Of a stretch of 64,000 nt of DNA, positions 38,414-48,038 are shown in pieces. The notes below the pieces were generated by a model. That model worked only from the letters and a program-made list of their open reading frames with translations. It was not told the origin of the DNA and did not search any database. The position numbers were made by a program, and so were the translations under genes. The stretch lies in contig JABWDB010000032.1 in NCBI GenBank assembly GCA_019614645.1, positions 1 to 64,000 on the forward strand, given 5' to 3'. Position 1 is the stretch's first letter. Each line of letters opens with the position of its first letter. The DNA comes from Stratiolaelaps scimitus. Its lineage: Eukaryota > Arthropoda > Arachnida > Mesostigmata > Laelapidae.

Positions 38414-38976
38414 CAATGAATGTCGTGTCCTTAAAAAGGCCTTGACAAGAAGGCGACGATGATCCGGTCAGTCTGAATCAAAAATGGTCAGGCATCGAGC
38501 CGATACACGTTTTCGTATCCCGTGACTAAAAAAAATTAATAAATACATTTTCCGGGCTGACCCATATCCCAGGCCCGGGCTGTCACTATCCTGTGACTAT
38601 GTAAATGTGAGCTACTGGCGTATTGTTGCGGCGATAGCTGAGAAGCATAGACATCCATTAGTAGCTAATGTCATAAATACTTTTCATATCTCAAATCAAG
38701 CGATTTATTACCGGGACACTGTTGACGACGCAGCAGCTCATTGGATGAATCTCGGCCGGCGCTGGCGACAGGTGTAAGCGGCTACAAATGGCGTCAACAT
38801 CCTATTGCTGTCACATGGCCGACCTCAACGAAGAAAACATTGTCTTTTCGGTTTTTACACCTCGGCTCAAATTAGGGTCACTGTATCCCGCTGTTCGTAT
38901 GGCCTACTGAACAATTTGCGTTTCTGGAAGATATGAACGTCGTAGCGAGTCATCGAAATCCAGGAAATCTTCATTT

Positions 38977-39229
38977 TTTTTGCTTTTCGAGCTGACCCTC
39001 AGCTGTTCCCCTATCTGACAGGCCTCAGCTCTTAACCTTTAGGTATTACTATGAGGACCTGTCGGGGCCACCTTTGCTTATTCTCTGCCTTACTCGTACC
39101 TGACAAGAATCCTCAGATAAGAAAGATGATAAAGAACTCCAAAGCGTCTAACAGGATTTGAACCCAACACACACGTGTCCCTCCGGTCTAGTAGTCTAAG
39201 ATGCTCACCACTAGACCATCCAGGGGACG
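38977..39229 (-). mobile_element. Full-length family-D tRNA-derived SINE with target duplication
   Basis: On the minus strand it starts with a tRNA-like head: CTGGATGGTCTAGTGGTGAG (A-box) and GTTGGGTTCAAATCCTG (B-box). Then come a body (TTCTTATCTGAGGATTC, GGTACGAGTAAGGC, AAGGTGGCCCCGACAGG) and a conserved tail (GGGGAACAGCTGAGGGTCAG, CTCGAAAAGC) that ends in an A-run. It is flanked by perfect 15-bp direct repeats AGGAAATCTTCATTT at 38962-38976 and 39230-39244, which marks a recent retrotransposition. The other family-D copies in the window end at the same 3' base block and are cut at varying 5' points. Confidence 0.9.
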
Positions 39230-39849
39230 AGGAAATCTTCATTTGGCGAGCTGAAACCATTCGCTATATTCTACTAATTATTAATCATCTGCAGCCAAGC
39301 TATAATAACGTATTCGTTCGAGAGACGTACGCACATATCCCATGGGCAAGATAATCCGAGAGGCTTGATTCCTCTGCACGCGATATTGTACAAGCCAACA
39401 AGTCGTCAGACGAATCGTCGCCGCCGCCATACACAGTCATCAATACATTATCACATGCACAATGAGATCTCGTAATTTTAAATGCACCTATTGACAGTTA
39501 GAGTCTATCATCTGCGAAGGGCGCGCGCCAACGTCTAATTAAATTAAGTCTGAGCAACAATAGCTCTCCCTCTCTCTGCTGAGCCATGAGTATGTGGCAT
39601 TTTCCAGCCCTTCGCTGCTAATCATCGCTTTCATTATCTTCCAGCTCGTGCCACATGTCATCGGTTGCCGAGACACCGATTTGCCACACTTTTATGCAGA
39701 TTAATATCACGATCTGACACTGGCGTATCACCAATATCGATTATTATGGTGAAATCTGCATCCGAGGGGGGAATCTGCCCCAATTGCAATAGGCCATATA
39801 TGTTGAATTCTGCATGCCACCCGACAGGTTGGCAATATGTGACTATTGG

Positions 39850-39863
39850 CGATACGAACAAAC

Positions 39864-39895
<32 letters not shown>

Positions 39896-39900
39896 TATGA
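39850..39900 (+). repeat. (TA)n microsatellite
   Basis: ATATATATGTATATATAT and longer runs. The neighbouring 39250-39850 stretch shows no gene or element. Confidence 0.8.
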
Positions 39901-39974
39901 TTTAAGTATCACTCTGTAATCGTTTATTTCTGTATATATACACCGCTTAAAACATAGAATAATTTCAGTTTCAA

Positions 39975-40030
39975 AATCAAGCTTATTTTTGGAACTGCAA
40001 TATAATACGCTTTAGTTCTCGATAAAATAT
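39975..40030 (-). mobile_element. LINE/SINE-A type 3' tail fragment
   Basis: TTTTTGGAACTGCAATATAA and CGCTTTAGTTCTCGATAA reverse-complement to the same 3' tail seen beside the LINE at 63.6 kb (GAGAACT...GCAGTTCC). Strongly 5'-truncated. From 40060 to 40840 I see no gene. Confidence 0.45.
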
Positions 40031-40869
40031 AAAAATAAATAAAAATAAAATAAAAGGGTTTTTTTTGCACCCCAGCTCACATTACAACATGAAAACATTA
40101 CCTATAAATGTACAATATTGGAAACGAAATTACACAGTTGATGATATCGCAACAATATACGTGTATATACAATATAATATCATTTACATATGACAGTGTC
40201 AACAATACGGGTACCCGTAACCCTTATGACAATTATTTCACAGTGTTCATAAATAGAGAATTAGATAATTAGTTGAGGACAGGGTGTCTGACCGAGACCG
40301 GCCTGATTGCCACCCTTGTTCATACTGATCATTTGCTATTGTGGAGAATTTCTCATGTTTATGTCAATAATGCGATAGTTATTAACAATGCTTTGAGATA
40401 CAATAACAACGTAGTCAAATGGCATTCTATTCAATGTACGCGCCTCACGGGCGTTGCACCGCCCGCGACCGGCCATTTGTGATGTTGCGACGGCTGCTTT
40501 ATAGCCGCACTAATGACGCGATCTCGACAGGGTCTCTCCGACGGTCTCTCTTCTACCCGTTCCGTGTGTTGCTTTCGTAGGTACTGTCTTAGGAGCCAGG
40601 TAGTGTCACCACCACCCAGTCTCTATGATCGCCAATTGCATAGGATGGCAATACTATTGTGCCCCTAAGTAGCATCGGGCCAATCATCGCCCCAGTGCAA
40701 CCACAGTTATAGAACAATAATACAACCTGAAAAGCGAGGCGGGGTACAACGATTCTAGTCGTCTAGATCCAACGATTCCTTCTCTTCCCAGATTAGAGTT
40801 TGATTTCAGCGGCTGGAAGGAACTAGGGCGCTCGCCCGGATCTCAAGCCGAATCAACCGATAGCAGGTT

Positions 40870-40965
40870 ATCGGTGCCGAGGGAGCATTGCTTGGTAAGA
40901 CGGACCCAAGCGGTACTGTGGACGTTAAATGCTGGCTGATAGTCAGTCCGAAAACCTAGGTAGGT
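40870..40965. repeat. Dispersed repeat family C copy
   Basis: GAGCATTGCTTGGTAAGACG, ACTGTGGACGTTAAATG and TAGTCAGTCCGAAAACCTAG correspond to the 27.4-kb copy, where the first part is inverted. The origin is unknown. Confidence 0.45.
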
Positions 40966-41064
40966 TGCGAGAGAGCAACGTTTTAGGAGGATGATACTCC
41001 TCGACGTAAAGCAAGAATCACGGAGGAATGATCTCATCCGTACGCGTACACCGCGAGCGCGCAG

Positions 41065-41198
41065 AACACCCTTCTGGCTATCAGAAGCCAGAGGGTGCAG
41101 GTTCGAGCCCCGCTGTGTGACATATAAGAGAGCTTAAGCATTGTAAAATTGCAGCTCCTTTAATAACACTAATATACCTTACCTTACCTTTACCCCCG
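41065..41198 (+). mobile_element. Family-A SINE
   Basis: TTCTGGCTATCAGAAGCCAG stem-loop, GGTTCGAGCCCCGCTGTGTG (B-box), ATAAGAGAGCTTAAGCATTG, AAATTGCAGCTCCTTTAATA and a TTACCTTACC tail. The first part of the tRNA head is absent. Confidence 0.85.
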
Positions 41199-42114
41199 AG
41201 GAGTTGGGGGTCGAGAGAACGGATGAGTGTTGAAGGCTCCATAACTGCGTGGTCACATTTGACTGTGGCAGCAGTCGCCGAGCTTATGCGGTGCCAATAA
41301 TTAATTGTCTCATTGAGATCGACAGACGGTAAAAAAGAGCACAACGTCCGAGAAGCGCTTATATGTGTAATAGATGCATACAGTGTGCCGGGCCGGCCGC
41401 AAGGCCGAAAATGTCACTAAGCGTAGGGTTCTTGACTATCGACCAACTAGTCGGTCTCGCGTTGAACCTTTTATTAATTTAAGCAGCGTAATATTAACAC
41501 GGGTTTCTAGCTTTTCGATCATAATCGAAAAAGTAATTGAAGCTGGTAATTTCACGGTTGCCCGGACCGATTGATCAATGGTCAGTCGTCCGCCTCTATA
41601 TAACGCTTAAATGTGCGCGTTCAGAAATAACAGAACACACTGCATATTGTGATGTGTGTAATTACGTGCATTTTTGAACACTCTATATGTTGCGTAATCA
41701 ATGCAAACATGAAAGACATTACATAGACTCCATAGTTTTTCAGTTTTCTTTTATGAGCAAGTGTTATTTGATGGTAGACGCGAAGCACAGATCAAACAAA
41801 GAAAAAATTTCAACGCTCTGCGTTTCAAGGTGACTCCCTATGCGCACGATATTGCGTGGTGTGTGCATGGTTTTTCTACAATGATATTTGTCAGCTTATC
41901 CTGACCTTGTCATATATACACCCACACCTTTTATCGTAAATTTTTCCTTATCCGAGAGCCTAAGCATGGTGAAACTGCAGTTCCCAAAAATATACCTCAA
42001 AGAATTGAATGAATGAATCATGCGAAGCTGCTGCCAACAGTGATCCAGGCGTGGACACGTAAGTGCACGCACACATACACCGGGGTTGGATCCCCCGACA
42101 GGCTTGCCTTCAAG

Positions 42115-42180
42115 GGGGTGGTTTGCCTGATGAAGCAATCCCGAAAGTAGTTTTATCGTCGACGTTAAATTTGTAAGGGG
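42115..42180. repeat. Weak dispersed repeat family C copy
   Basis: GATGAAGCAATCCCGAAAG and GTCGACGTTAAATTTG align loosely with the 27.4-kb copy. Confidence 0.25.
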
Positions 42181-42354
42181 GTGTAAATTTTTTTTTAGGC
42201 ATAGATACGGATATAGGTCGGTTTGTAACTAGCGGTGCTGAGTTCGTTATTTGAGTATTTTTTTTATTTTTTTTTTATTTATATTAACCTTTGTGAAACC
42301 TTTGGCAACACTGCTCTTCCATGGAGGGCGCGGTGGTGCAAGGAATGCTTACAA

Positions 42355-42465
42355 AGGTAAAGGTAAAGGTAAAGGTTTTATTGGTTTTTAATTTTTTTTT
42401 TTACAAATAAAGCTTTATTGATTGATTAAAGGAACTACAATTTTTACGACGCTCCAGTTCTCTGC
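42355..42465 (-). mobile_element. Family-A SINE 3' fragment, disrupted
   Basis: Four AAAGGT repeats and GGTTTTATTGG are the reverse complement of the family-A tail. A poly-T and ACAAATAAAGCTTTATTGA stretch interrupts it before TTAAAGGAACTACAATTTTT resumes. Confidence 0.6.
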
Positions 42466-42578
42466 GAATGGAATAATTCTCACCTCTAATTAGCTAGAGT
42501 GGTTCTCGCCAAAGTAAACATTATTAATCCGTGTTATTAATAATGCCGCCAATATCAATCCGTGTTGTTGCCTAATTC

Positions 42579-42971
42579 ATGCCGGAATACGAACAAGAAG
42601 CGTTGCTGCTCGGGCGTAGTCTACCAATAACGACGACTCCTCGAAATCACTCTCGATTCCGTCGTAATCTCCCCATCAACCGCCGGGTACATTGTCATAT
42701 TTCGTTCTTGCAAGAGTTCGCCGTGTGGGATAACCCATCCAGCAAGTGGTCGTTGTGTGACATACCGGCGAGCGTGTGTCGAGTAGCGCTCGAGAACGTG
42801 CAGACGACGCCTTTGTGTGCTCTAACAAACTGTTTGACGGGGCAACTCAACGGGAGTAACCCGCTTTATAGGTTTATTGTTAGGACGGTGCGCCTAGGTA
42901 ACTGCACCTTGGTTAACGGCCGCTACAGCATCGTGTGTAGGTTTAGCCAGCAAGCGGTGACAACTCGATGA
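42579..42971 (+). other. Unrecognised 130-codon ORF
   Basis: Begins MPEYEQEALLLGRSL and ends FSQQAVTTR. It has several Cys and Asn residues but no motif I know. No splice sites or homologous copy in the window support it. It may be chance. Confidence 0.15.
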
Positions 42972-43211
42972 GTCAGCAGGCTCTAATTAGCGGTGCGCTA
43001 AATAGTTCTTAACGACCAACAACACAAATGCAGCGTGGGGACTAATTCGTCTAATTCGGTGAACTCTGCTCGTCTCTGTATTGGATACACTGAAACGATG
43101 TTGTGCGCCAGTGACTCGGGCTCAATCCCGTACACAAACTGACGAGGCCAAAGAGTGAGACCACAATTTGTTAATGGATCCTGGTACATTTCTATATATA
43201 TATATATAGAT

Positions 43212-43278
43212 TGTTTTTCGAGCTGACCCTCAGCCGTTCCCCTATCTGACAGGCCTCAGCTCTTAACCTTTTAGGTAT

Positions 43279-43284
<6 letters not shown>
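43212..43284 (-). mobile_element. Family-D SINE, 5'-truncated
   Basis: TTTTTCGAGCTGACCCTCAG through CTTAACCTTTTAGGTATTAC is the reverse complement of the family-D tail. The head is missing, and the insertion lies between (TA)n tracts. Confidence 0.8.
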
Positions 43285-43316
<32 letters not shown>

Positions 43317-43504
43317 CAGTAAGTTGCACGATCATCGTTGCCAGTTATATTTTCATATTGTAATCGTTTCAATTTGTATGTAAGTTGTCCACGTAGGTGA
43401 TAAGCAACGATCTCAACAACGAACACTATGGAAACGAAGTAAAAACTGATCAAAAATGCCGCAAATATTATAGCTACCATATTGGCGCTGAATAATGATC
43501 GCAT
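43285..43504 (-). CDS. Possible C-terminal membrane exon (ionotropic-receptor-like)
   Basis: The minus-strand reading starts MRSLFSANMVAIIFAAF, has one hydrophobic span of about 25 residues that ends FVVEIVAYH, and then a basic stretch (GQLTYKLKRLQ). A last transmembrane helix closing with an F-x-x-E-hydrophobic-x-x-H pattern is typical of the C-terminus of ionotropic glutamate receptors and arthropod ionotropic receptors. That comparison is from memory of the family. The frame runs into a (TA)n tract before its stop, no upstream ligand-binding or pore exon was found, and the acceptor (TTATTCAG on the minus strand) is weak. It could equally be a chance hydrophobic ORF or a pseudogene exon. 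Confidence 0.22.
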
Positions 43505-43838
43505 AAGCTTTCACATGGCAAGCGACCTATGAATGGTGCATACTCGATTGTTGAGTGTATGATTAATTTATGATGGGCAAGCTGCCTAATGGCTCTAGTG
43601 TTGAATTGATCTATGGTCCATTATGCAAAGCGCAGGCGGCATAAACAAATGGCTTTTGTATCAGCAGTGTTAGAAACATTATGGAACCTTCCTGTAGATG
43701 TGATATTATTGTGTGCTTTAACATATATATATATTATATATATATATGTGTGTGTGTATATACAAAAAAATCAAGAAATAATATTACAAAACATTTATTT
43801 AACCTTATGCCGTACCTTCTAAAATGATGTTTGCCTGT

Positions 43839-43871
<33 letters not shown>

Positions 43872-44770
43872 TTTTTTTAAGTAATTAAATTGATTTTTGC
43901 AACGTACGATAGCACCATTTAACAACGGGGGTCTGCAATAAACAACAACTGATTGATTAATCAATTAGTGATAAACACGTGGTGGTCTATTACGACATGA
44001 AAAATGGATGAGGTTCGTCCCGGTCTATCTTCCATGGGTACCTCTTGGGTAAGATGGCCTGGATATGGACTAAGAAGTTTCAGCCATATGCATACCTGGG
44101 GGACGATTCCCTTATCGTGAGCTTGCTAGTATCCGTTGTGGCGAAATCGCCGCTAAATGTATGCGTATAATATATATGCGTGCACATTATTAGCCCAATC
44201 GATTTTCTGCATTCGTAAATCGTATGATTAACTGTGATGCTTAACACGCCGTGATCAGATAATTGCATTCATATGCAAAATCTCTAGAACAGTAGTAGAG
44301 ACTAATAATAAATCATTGTTATCCTCGTTCTGGTTCGCTTTAGTCGATGCTTGGTAAACGAAAAGGAGGACTCTCTCTCTCGCTTAAATCTTTCAACGAG
44401 ATCAATCGTCAGCAGACGTGTTGAAATGTCAAATCGATCGGATATGCCACATGGGCAGAGAGTCGACGAGACGGACGGAAATACGACTGCTCGCGATGAA
44501 AATGATGCGATCACGTCAAGGTCTTGCTCAGAGTACCGGTGAGTGCTTTTAGCTAGAGGCATACACACACAGGAGAGCATGGATATATATATATATATAT
44601 ATATACAAGAGCTGCACCGCCATATATATATATATATAAGATCATTCATCTGCGAAAGAATTATTTGTTTAGGAGCAGCACTAGAATAATTATTATTGCA
44701 GATTCATTAATATACCAATCAAGCCAAACTATATATACATATATATGACGGTGCCGTGTGCCAGTGTATA
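43505..44770. other. Non-coding stretch, no gene seen
   Basis: Several (TA)n tracts (43722-43760, 43839-43870, 44582-44606, 44620-44638). Short ORFs here are largely microsatellite-encoded (YIYIYI) and were not annotated. Confidence 0.5.
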
Positions 44771-44772
44771 TT

Positions 44773-44882
44773 TATTCGAACATACAATAATTAGGAATTT
44801 TTTCTAGGGATTCTTGGGGGAGGGGGTAGCTGGGACCGGGGTTGAGGCCGACATTGTCCCGAGGACATTGTGCCAGTAGATA
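44773..44882 (-). mobile_element. LINE 3' end (family of 45.7 kb), truncated
   Basis: The minus strand reads CCTCGGGACAATGTCGGCC, then a C-rich stretch, CCCTAGAAAAAATTCCTAAT, TATTGTATGTTCGAATAAA. It is parallel to the 3' end at 45690-46045 and to the copy at 56.7 kb, so it is a 5'-truncated copy of the same LINE. Confidence 0.75.
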
Positions 44883-45037
44883 TTATGAATCTATACATAT
44901 ATATATATACATCTTTTTTTTGGGGAGGCGGAAATGCGTTACGTACGAGCGGTTTCCACCTTACTGTGGGCCGCACAGTGTGGGACTTACCATTTTGGTG
45001 GTATATGGTGAGTGGTGCTAATAAAGTAATACAGATG

Positions 45038-45135
45038 TATATATATATAATACAGATGCACGGAAAACCTGGGGTTTTAGTGGGTAGCACCACTTAAACC
45101 CCAGGTTTTCCGTGCATCTGTATTATATATATATA
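45038..45135. repeat. Large near-perfect palindrome, 46-bp arms
   Basis: The left arm (45038-45083) and right arm (45090-45135) are inverted copies around the six-base loop GTAGCA with one mismatch. The core of each arm is ATACAGATGCACGGAAAACC, and the outer part is (TA)n. It could be a small fold-back element or a palindrome grown from a TA tract. It ends about 245 bp before the initiator tRNA. Confidence 0.92.
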
Positions 45136-45379
45136 TATATATATTATAATATAAGCGCTTTATTTAAAGTATTACAACTATTTGCATAATTGCCACTTGA
45201 ATATATTCCATACGAACCTCACGTTAGCAATGTCAAGCCTGGGATCCATTGCTAGCTATTCTTATCTCAGATACAATAATGCCTTTACATCTCGAGTTAT
45301 TAGTCGACTAATATTAGGGTGAATGATTTATATATTTCACTGGTCGCTGATCACGCATTTGCGACCGCTGAAGTCCCGT

Positions 45380-45451
45380 AGCAGAGTGGCGCAGTGGAAG
45401 CGTGCTGGGCCCATAACCCAGAGGTCCGTGGATCGAAACCACGCTCTGCTA
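45380..45451 (+). tRNA. tRNA-iMet: Initiator tRNA-Met (CAT)
   Basis: A 72-nt cloverleaf. The acceptor stem AGCAGAG pairs with CTCTGCT, with discriminator A. A D-arm follows. The anticodon stem CTGGG/CCCAG has loop CCCATAA with anticodon CAT. The T-arm loop is ATCGAAA. The A1-U72 pair, the G-rich anticodon stem and the A-starting T-loop (no TPsiC) are hallmarks of eukaryotic initiator rather than elongator tRNA-Met. There is no intron. CCA is not encoded, as expected. Internal A-box (GTGGCGCAGTGG) and B-box (GGATCGAAACC) are present, so Pol III would transcribe it. It stands alone between a palindrome and LINE debris. Confidence 0.96.
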
Positions 45452-45467
45452 TCTAATTCTTTGACGA

Positions 45468-45474
45468 TTTTTTT
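45468..45474 (+). terminator. Pol III terminator of the tRNA
   Basis: A run of seven T begins 17 bases after the tRNA 3' end. Four or more T on the coding strand suffice for RNA polymerase III termination. Confidence 0.85.
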
Positions 45475-45625
45475 CATTGTTGCTTTTTATCGCTTAATAA
45501 GCCCTCGATATAGCAACTGCATATCGAGTTTACTATAACACTGGCATTGCCTAAAAACTTAATAGTAAATAGCCTAATTGTAATAAATATACACCAGCAT
45601 TGGTGCCTAACACAACAGGCTACTC

Positions 45626-45677
45626 ATTTTATGAGCTGACTCCGAGCTCTTCCCGTATGCGACAATAGGCCAGTTAC
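45626..45677 (-). mobile_element. Worn family-D SINE fragment
   Basis: TTTTATGAGCTGACTCCGAG, CTCTTCCCGTATGCGACAAT and AGGCCAGTTA follow the family-D tail with many substitutions: an old copy. Confidence 0.4.
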
Positions 45678-45689
45678 ACTTATGTCAAC

Positions 45690-46045
45690 CACTGTGCAAC
45701 CACCCCCGGTTACGCGGTAGCGCGTGCGGAGCGGGCCAAGCTAAGCGGAAGTACGCCGCATTCCAAGCAACCCACCTTTTTCCGCCCTTGCTTTTGAGAC
45801 CTTGGGCGGGCACGGACCCCTCACTGGGAACTTCCTCGAAGGAGTCTACCATAGGGTGATCCGTGCCACCGGGGACAAGCGCGCAGGCTCTTTCCTTCTG
45901 CAACGCCTGTCTCTCGCTGTGCAGAGGCAGAGAGGCAATGCCATCGCCTTCCTCGGGACAATATCGGCCTCAACCGCCGTCCCAGCTAATCTTCCCCCTC
46001 CCAATAATCCCTAGAAATTATTCTTAATTATTGTATGTTTGAGTA
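45690..46045 (+). mobile_element. LINE 3' end: end of ORF2 plus 3' UTR
   Basis: The frame ending at 46014 reads GVYHRVIRATGDKRAGSF, LLQRLSLAVQ and RGNAIAFLGTI. I know this kind of C-terminus from the end of non-LTR retrotransposon ORF2 proteins of arthropods; the clade (R1-like or other) is uncertain. A short insertion duplicates QR inside AVQRQRGNA. The stop is followed by CCCTAGAAATTATTC, TTAATTATTGTATG and TTTGAGTAAA, the 3' tail shared with copies at 44.8, 53.3 and 56.7 kb. The reverse transcriptase and endonuclease are absent, so the copy is 5'-truncated and dead. Confidence 0.7.
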
Positions 46046-46099
46046 AATACCGAGGGTAGACGATAACTGCATTCACAACATCAAGGGTTACTGCATGTG

Positions 46100-47695
46100 A
46101 TTTTAAAGCTTCGTCATTACGAGGTTCTTCCTGTAAACCCATAATTTGTTTGTCTATTCTGTTCTTCCTGGGGGGGGGGGTCGACTGGAAGGCATTAAGC
46201 ACATGAGTGTTGAATGGTCTTTCAGCACTAGTTATGTGGGACTTACAAACCCCACTAAACTTACAAACCCCATGATAGCCAGAGGTATCAATTCGAAGGT
46301 ACCTTCTAGGGTCTTTTGTTCTTTTTTTTGGGAGAGAACCAACTATAATCGGGTTTATCGACTCTAACCTCGAGAATCGAGTTGTCGATGCCAACGCTCA
46401 GTGTTGTGGTCCTCGAACCTCGAATCATTATTGTGAAAGTTCCATGAAACCATCGACCATGCCGCGGCTACTCCTCTTATTCATGGGTCCGTTTAAAACC
46501 ATTGTAGAAACCGTTTTCGGTTTGACGGGCACACTAAATGCCTTTCATGTGCGTGAAGACTACCTTTATTTCCTTAGGCCGTAACCTGTTTGGCACTGAA
46601 CGCCCCCGAGCCATTACCTGATTCTCCTTAGAGGGTCTCCACAAACTTTGCCATATCCCGTTTATTGAAAGGGTATATACAAGACCGGATATTTGCTTGG
46701 TTAAATTTGTTCATATGAGTGAGTGCCCCTCGTAAACCACGCGTCTTCCCATCGGGCGGATCGTGGTGAGATAATGGAGAATCCACTTTACACGGAATTT
46801 CTTCATGAGTAACTTTCTCGGGCGAGACTTGCCACAACACGTTTTCAAGGTATATCAATGTTAGCCGGAGGGCCACCTCGGGGTCCACGCTTGGCTTAAT
46901 GCAACTGAAGACAGATGTGCCTGAGACCTTCACCAGTTGTAGCCATTAGAAGGTTACAGTCTCCCCTAGAAAGATACAAACCTGAACCTTGAACCTCCTC
47001 ACAACCTGTTCGCTGATCTCAGTTTTGTTAGTTTTTGAAAAATCCTGTATTCATCCTATAGGATATATACTATATAATAACTTCAACTGTATCCGTCCTT
47101 TTTCTTTTTATAAGAAATGCGTTTACGCACGAATGGACATCCCCTTTATATGTGGGCCAAGTAGTGTCGGACTCGCTATAAATTAACAGCAAGCTAAGCT
47201 ACAAAATCGTAATAATATCAAAAGTGGTGGTGAATATAATTGAATATAGCTTGTTGTGTATTCAAGACGTAACAAAGCCTTTATATAGGACAGGTTAAGC
47301 CTTTTGTCAGACAACTTCATGCGTATCAGTTCTTTTAGTTAAATGTTTCTCATGTAGACACTATTGAAAAATTACCGTAAACCCTAAAAATCTACCTAGC
47401 AAACAGAGTTGTTGTTGATTTTTTTTGCTGCAACTATCACCTAACACAATAGCTGCGAATCGAGGCAACGCACCATGTAATGTAACTTATCCTCATTTTA
47501 TTTGATCTATTTCACTGCCTTGGATTGTCCCCGTTATTCATCAAACTCATCATAACCATTATCAGATAATACGTTTATAATTCGCTCCTATTCGTTGACT
47601 CAACCCCTGACAAACTGTGGGTCCGCTGTCCAATCATCAGCGCTTCCAGAAATTGTCGATTATGTGTTTTTACTGGCTATGAATATCATATCATA
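46100..47695. other. Stretch between LINE debris and caspase 1
   Basis: It should hold the missing first exon of caspase gene 1 but I could not identify it. A minus-strand ORF at 46933-46628 (MKVSGTSVFSC...) is open for 101 codons without any family I know. A poly-G run lies at 46172. No RNA gene or complete element was seen. Confidence 0.35.
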
Positions 47696-47698
47696 ATC

Positions 47699-47757
47699 AA
47701 CTGTTTATTCTCGGATCTGCAATATACATACATATGCCTAAGTTCTCGGTTAAAAAA
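47699..47757 (-). mobile_element. LINE 3' tail fragment
   Basis: CTGTTTATTCTCGGATCTGC and CCTAAGTTCTCGGTT reverse-complement to the tail next to the LINE at 63.6 kb (GAGAACT...TTGCAG...AATAAACAG). Strongly truncated. Confidence 0.6.
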
Positions 47758-47800
47758 AAAGTAAAAAGGTTGTAAAAAAAATAGTAAAAACGTTGATTGC

Positions 47801-47828
47801 ACCTCGTTTGGCTATTGCCAAACGAGGT
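47801..47828. repeat. Perfect 11-bp hairpin just before caspase 1 exon
   Basis: ACCTCGTTTGG and CCAAACGAGGT are exact inverted copies around a six-base loop (CTATTG). It ends 38 bp before the splice acceptor of the first recognised caspase-1 exon. Confidence 0.85.
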
Positions 47829-47866
47829 GATCTCAATATGATTCATATTTTTCTCTACGGATGCAG

Positions 47867-48038
47867 GATTAACCCCGATGGGGCACCGCAGTTGCTCACG
47901 AAAGCCGCTGATGATGTCTACAATATGGGGCATCGTCGACGTGGCGTGTGCGTTATCGTCAACCAGACGAACTTTCTTCTTCTCGATGAACGACGTGGAA
48001 GTGACGTTGACGCTCGACTGCTTGAGAAAACTTTTAAG
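47867..48038 (+). CDS. Caspase 1, exon A (start of p20)
   Basis: Acceptor TTCTCTACGGATGCAG; one base then 57 codons; donor AAG|GTAAAC, phase 0. Contains DVYNMGHRRRGVCVIV and DERRGSDVDARLLEKTFK. The loop after NQTNF is three residues shorter than in gene 2. The reading frame stays open upstream of the acceptor to 47793, so an alternative longer exon is possible. Confidence 0.82.

Noticed and set aside
38158..38419. ORF ending in a long Tyr-Ile repeat
   Set aside because: The repeat part is simply a translated (TA)n microsatellite; the same holds for the YIYIYI ORFs near 39.9, 43.3, 44.6 and 45.0 kb.
39140..39229. Functional tRNA gene on the minus strand
   Set aside because: The A-box and B-box are good but the acceptor and anticodon stems do not close, and it continues into the SINE D body.
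45802..46014. Stand-alone host gene of 71 codons
   Set aside because: The reading matches a LINE ORF2 end and recurs at 44.8 and 56.7 kb.
46011..46933. Minus-strand ORFs of 101 and 127 codons upstream of caspase 1
   Set aside because: No recognisable motif, no repeat match and no splice context. Mentioned only within the non-coding stretch.
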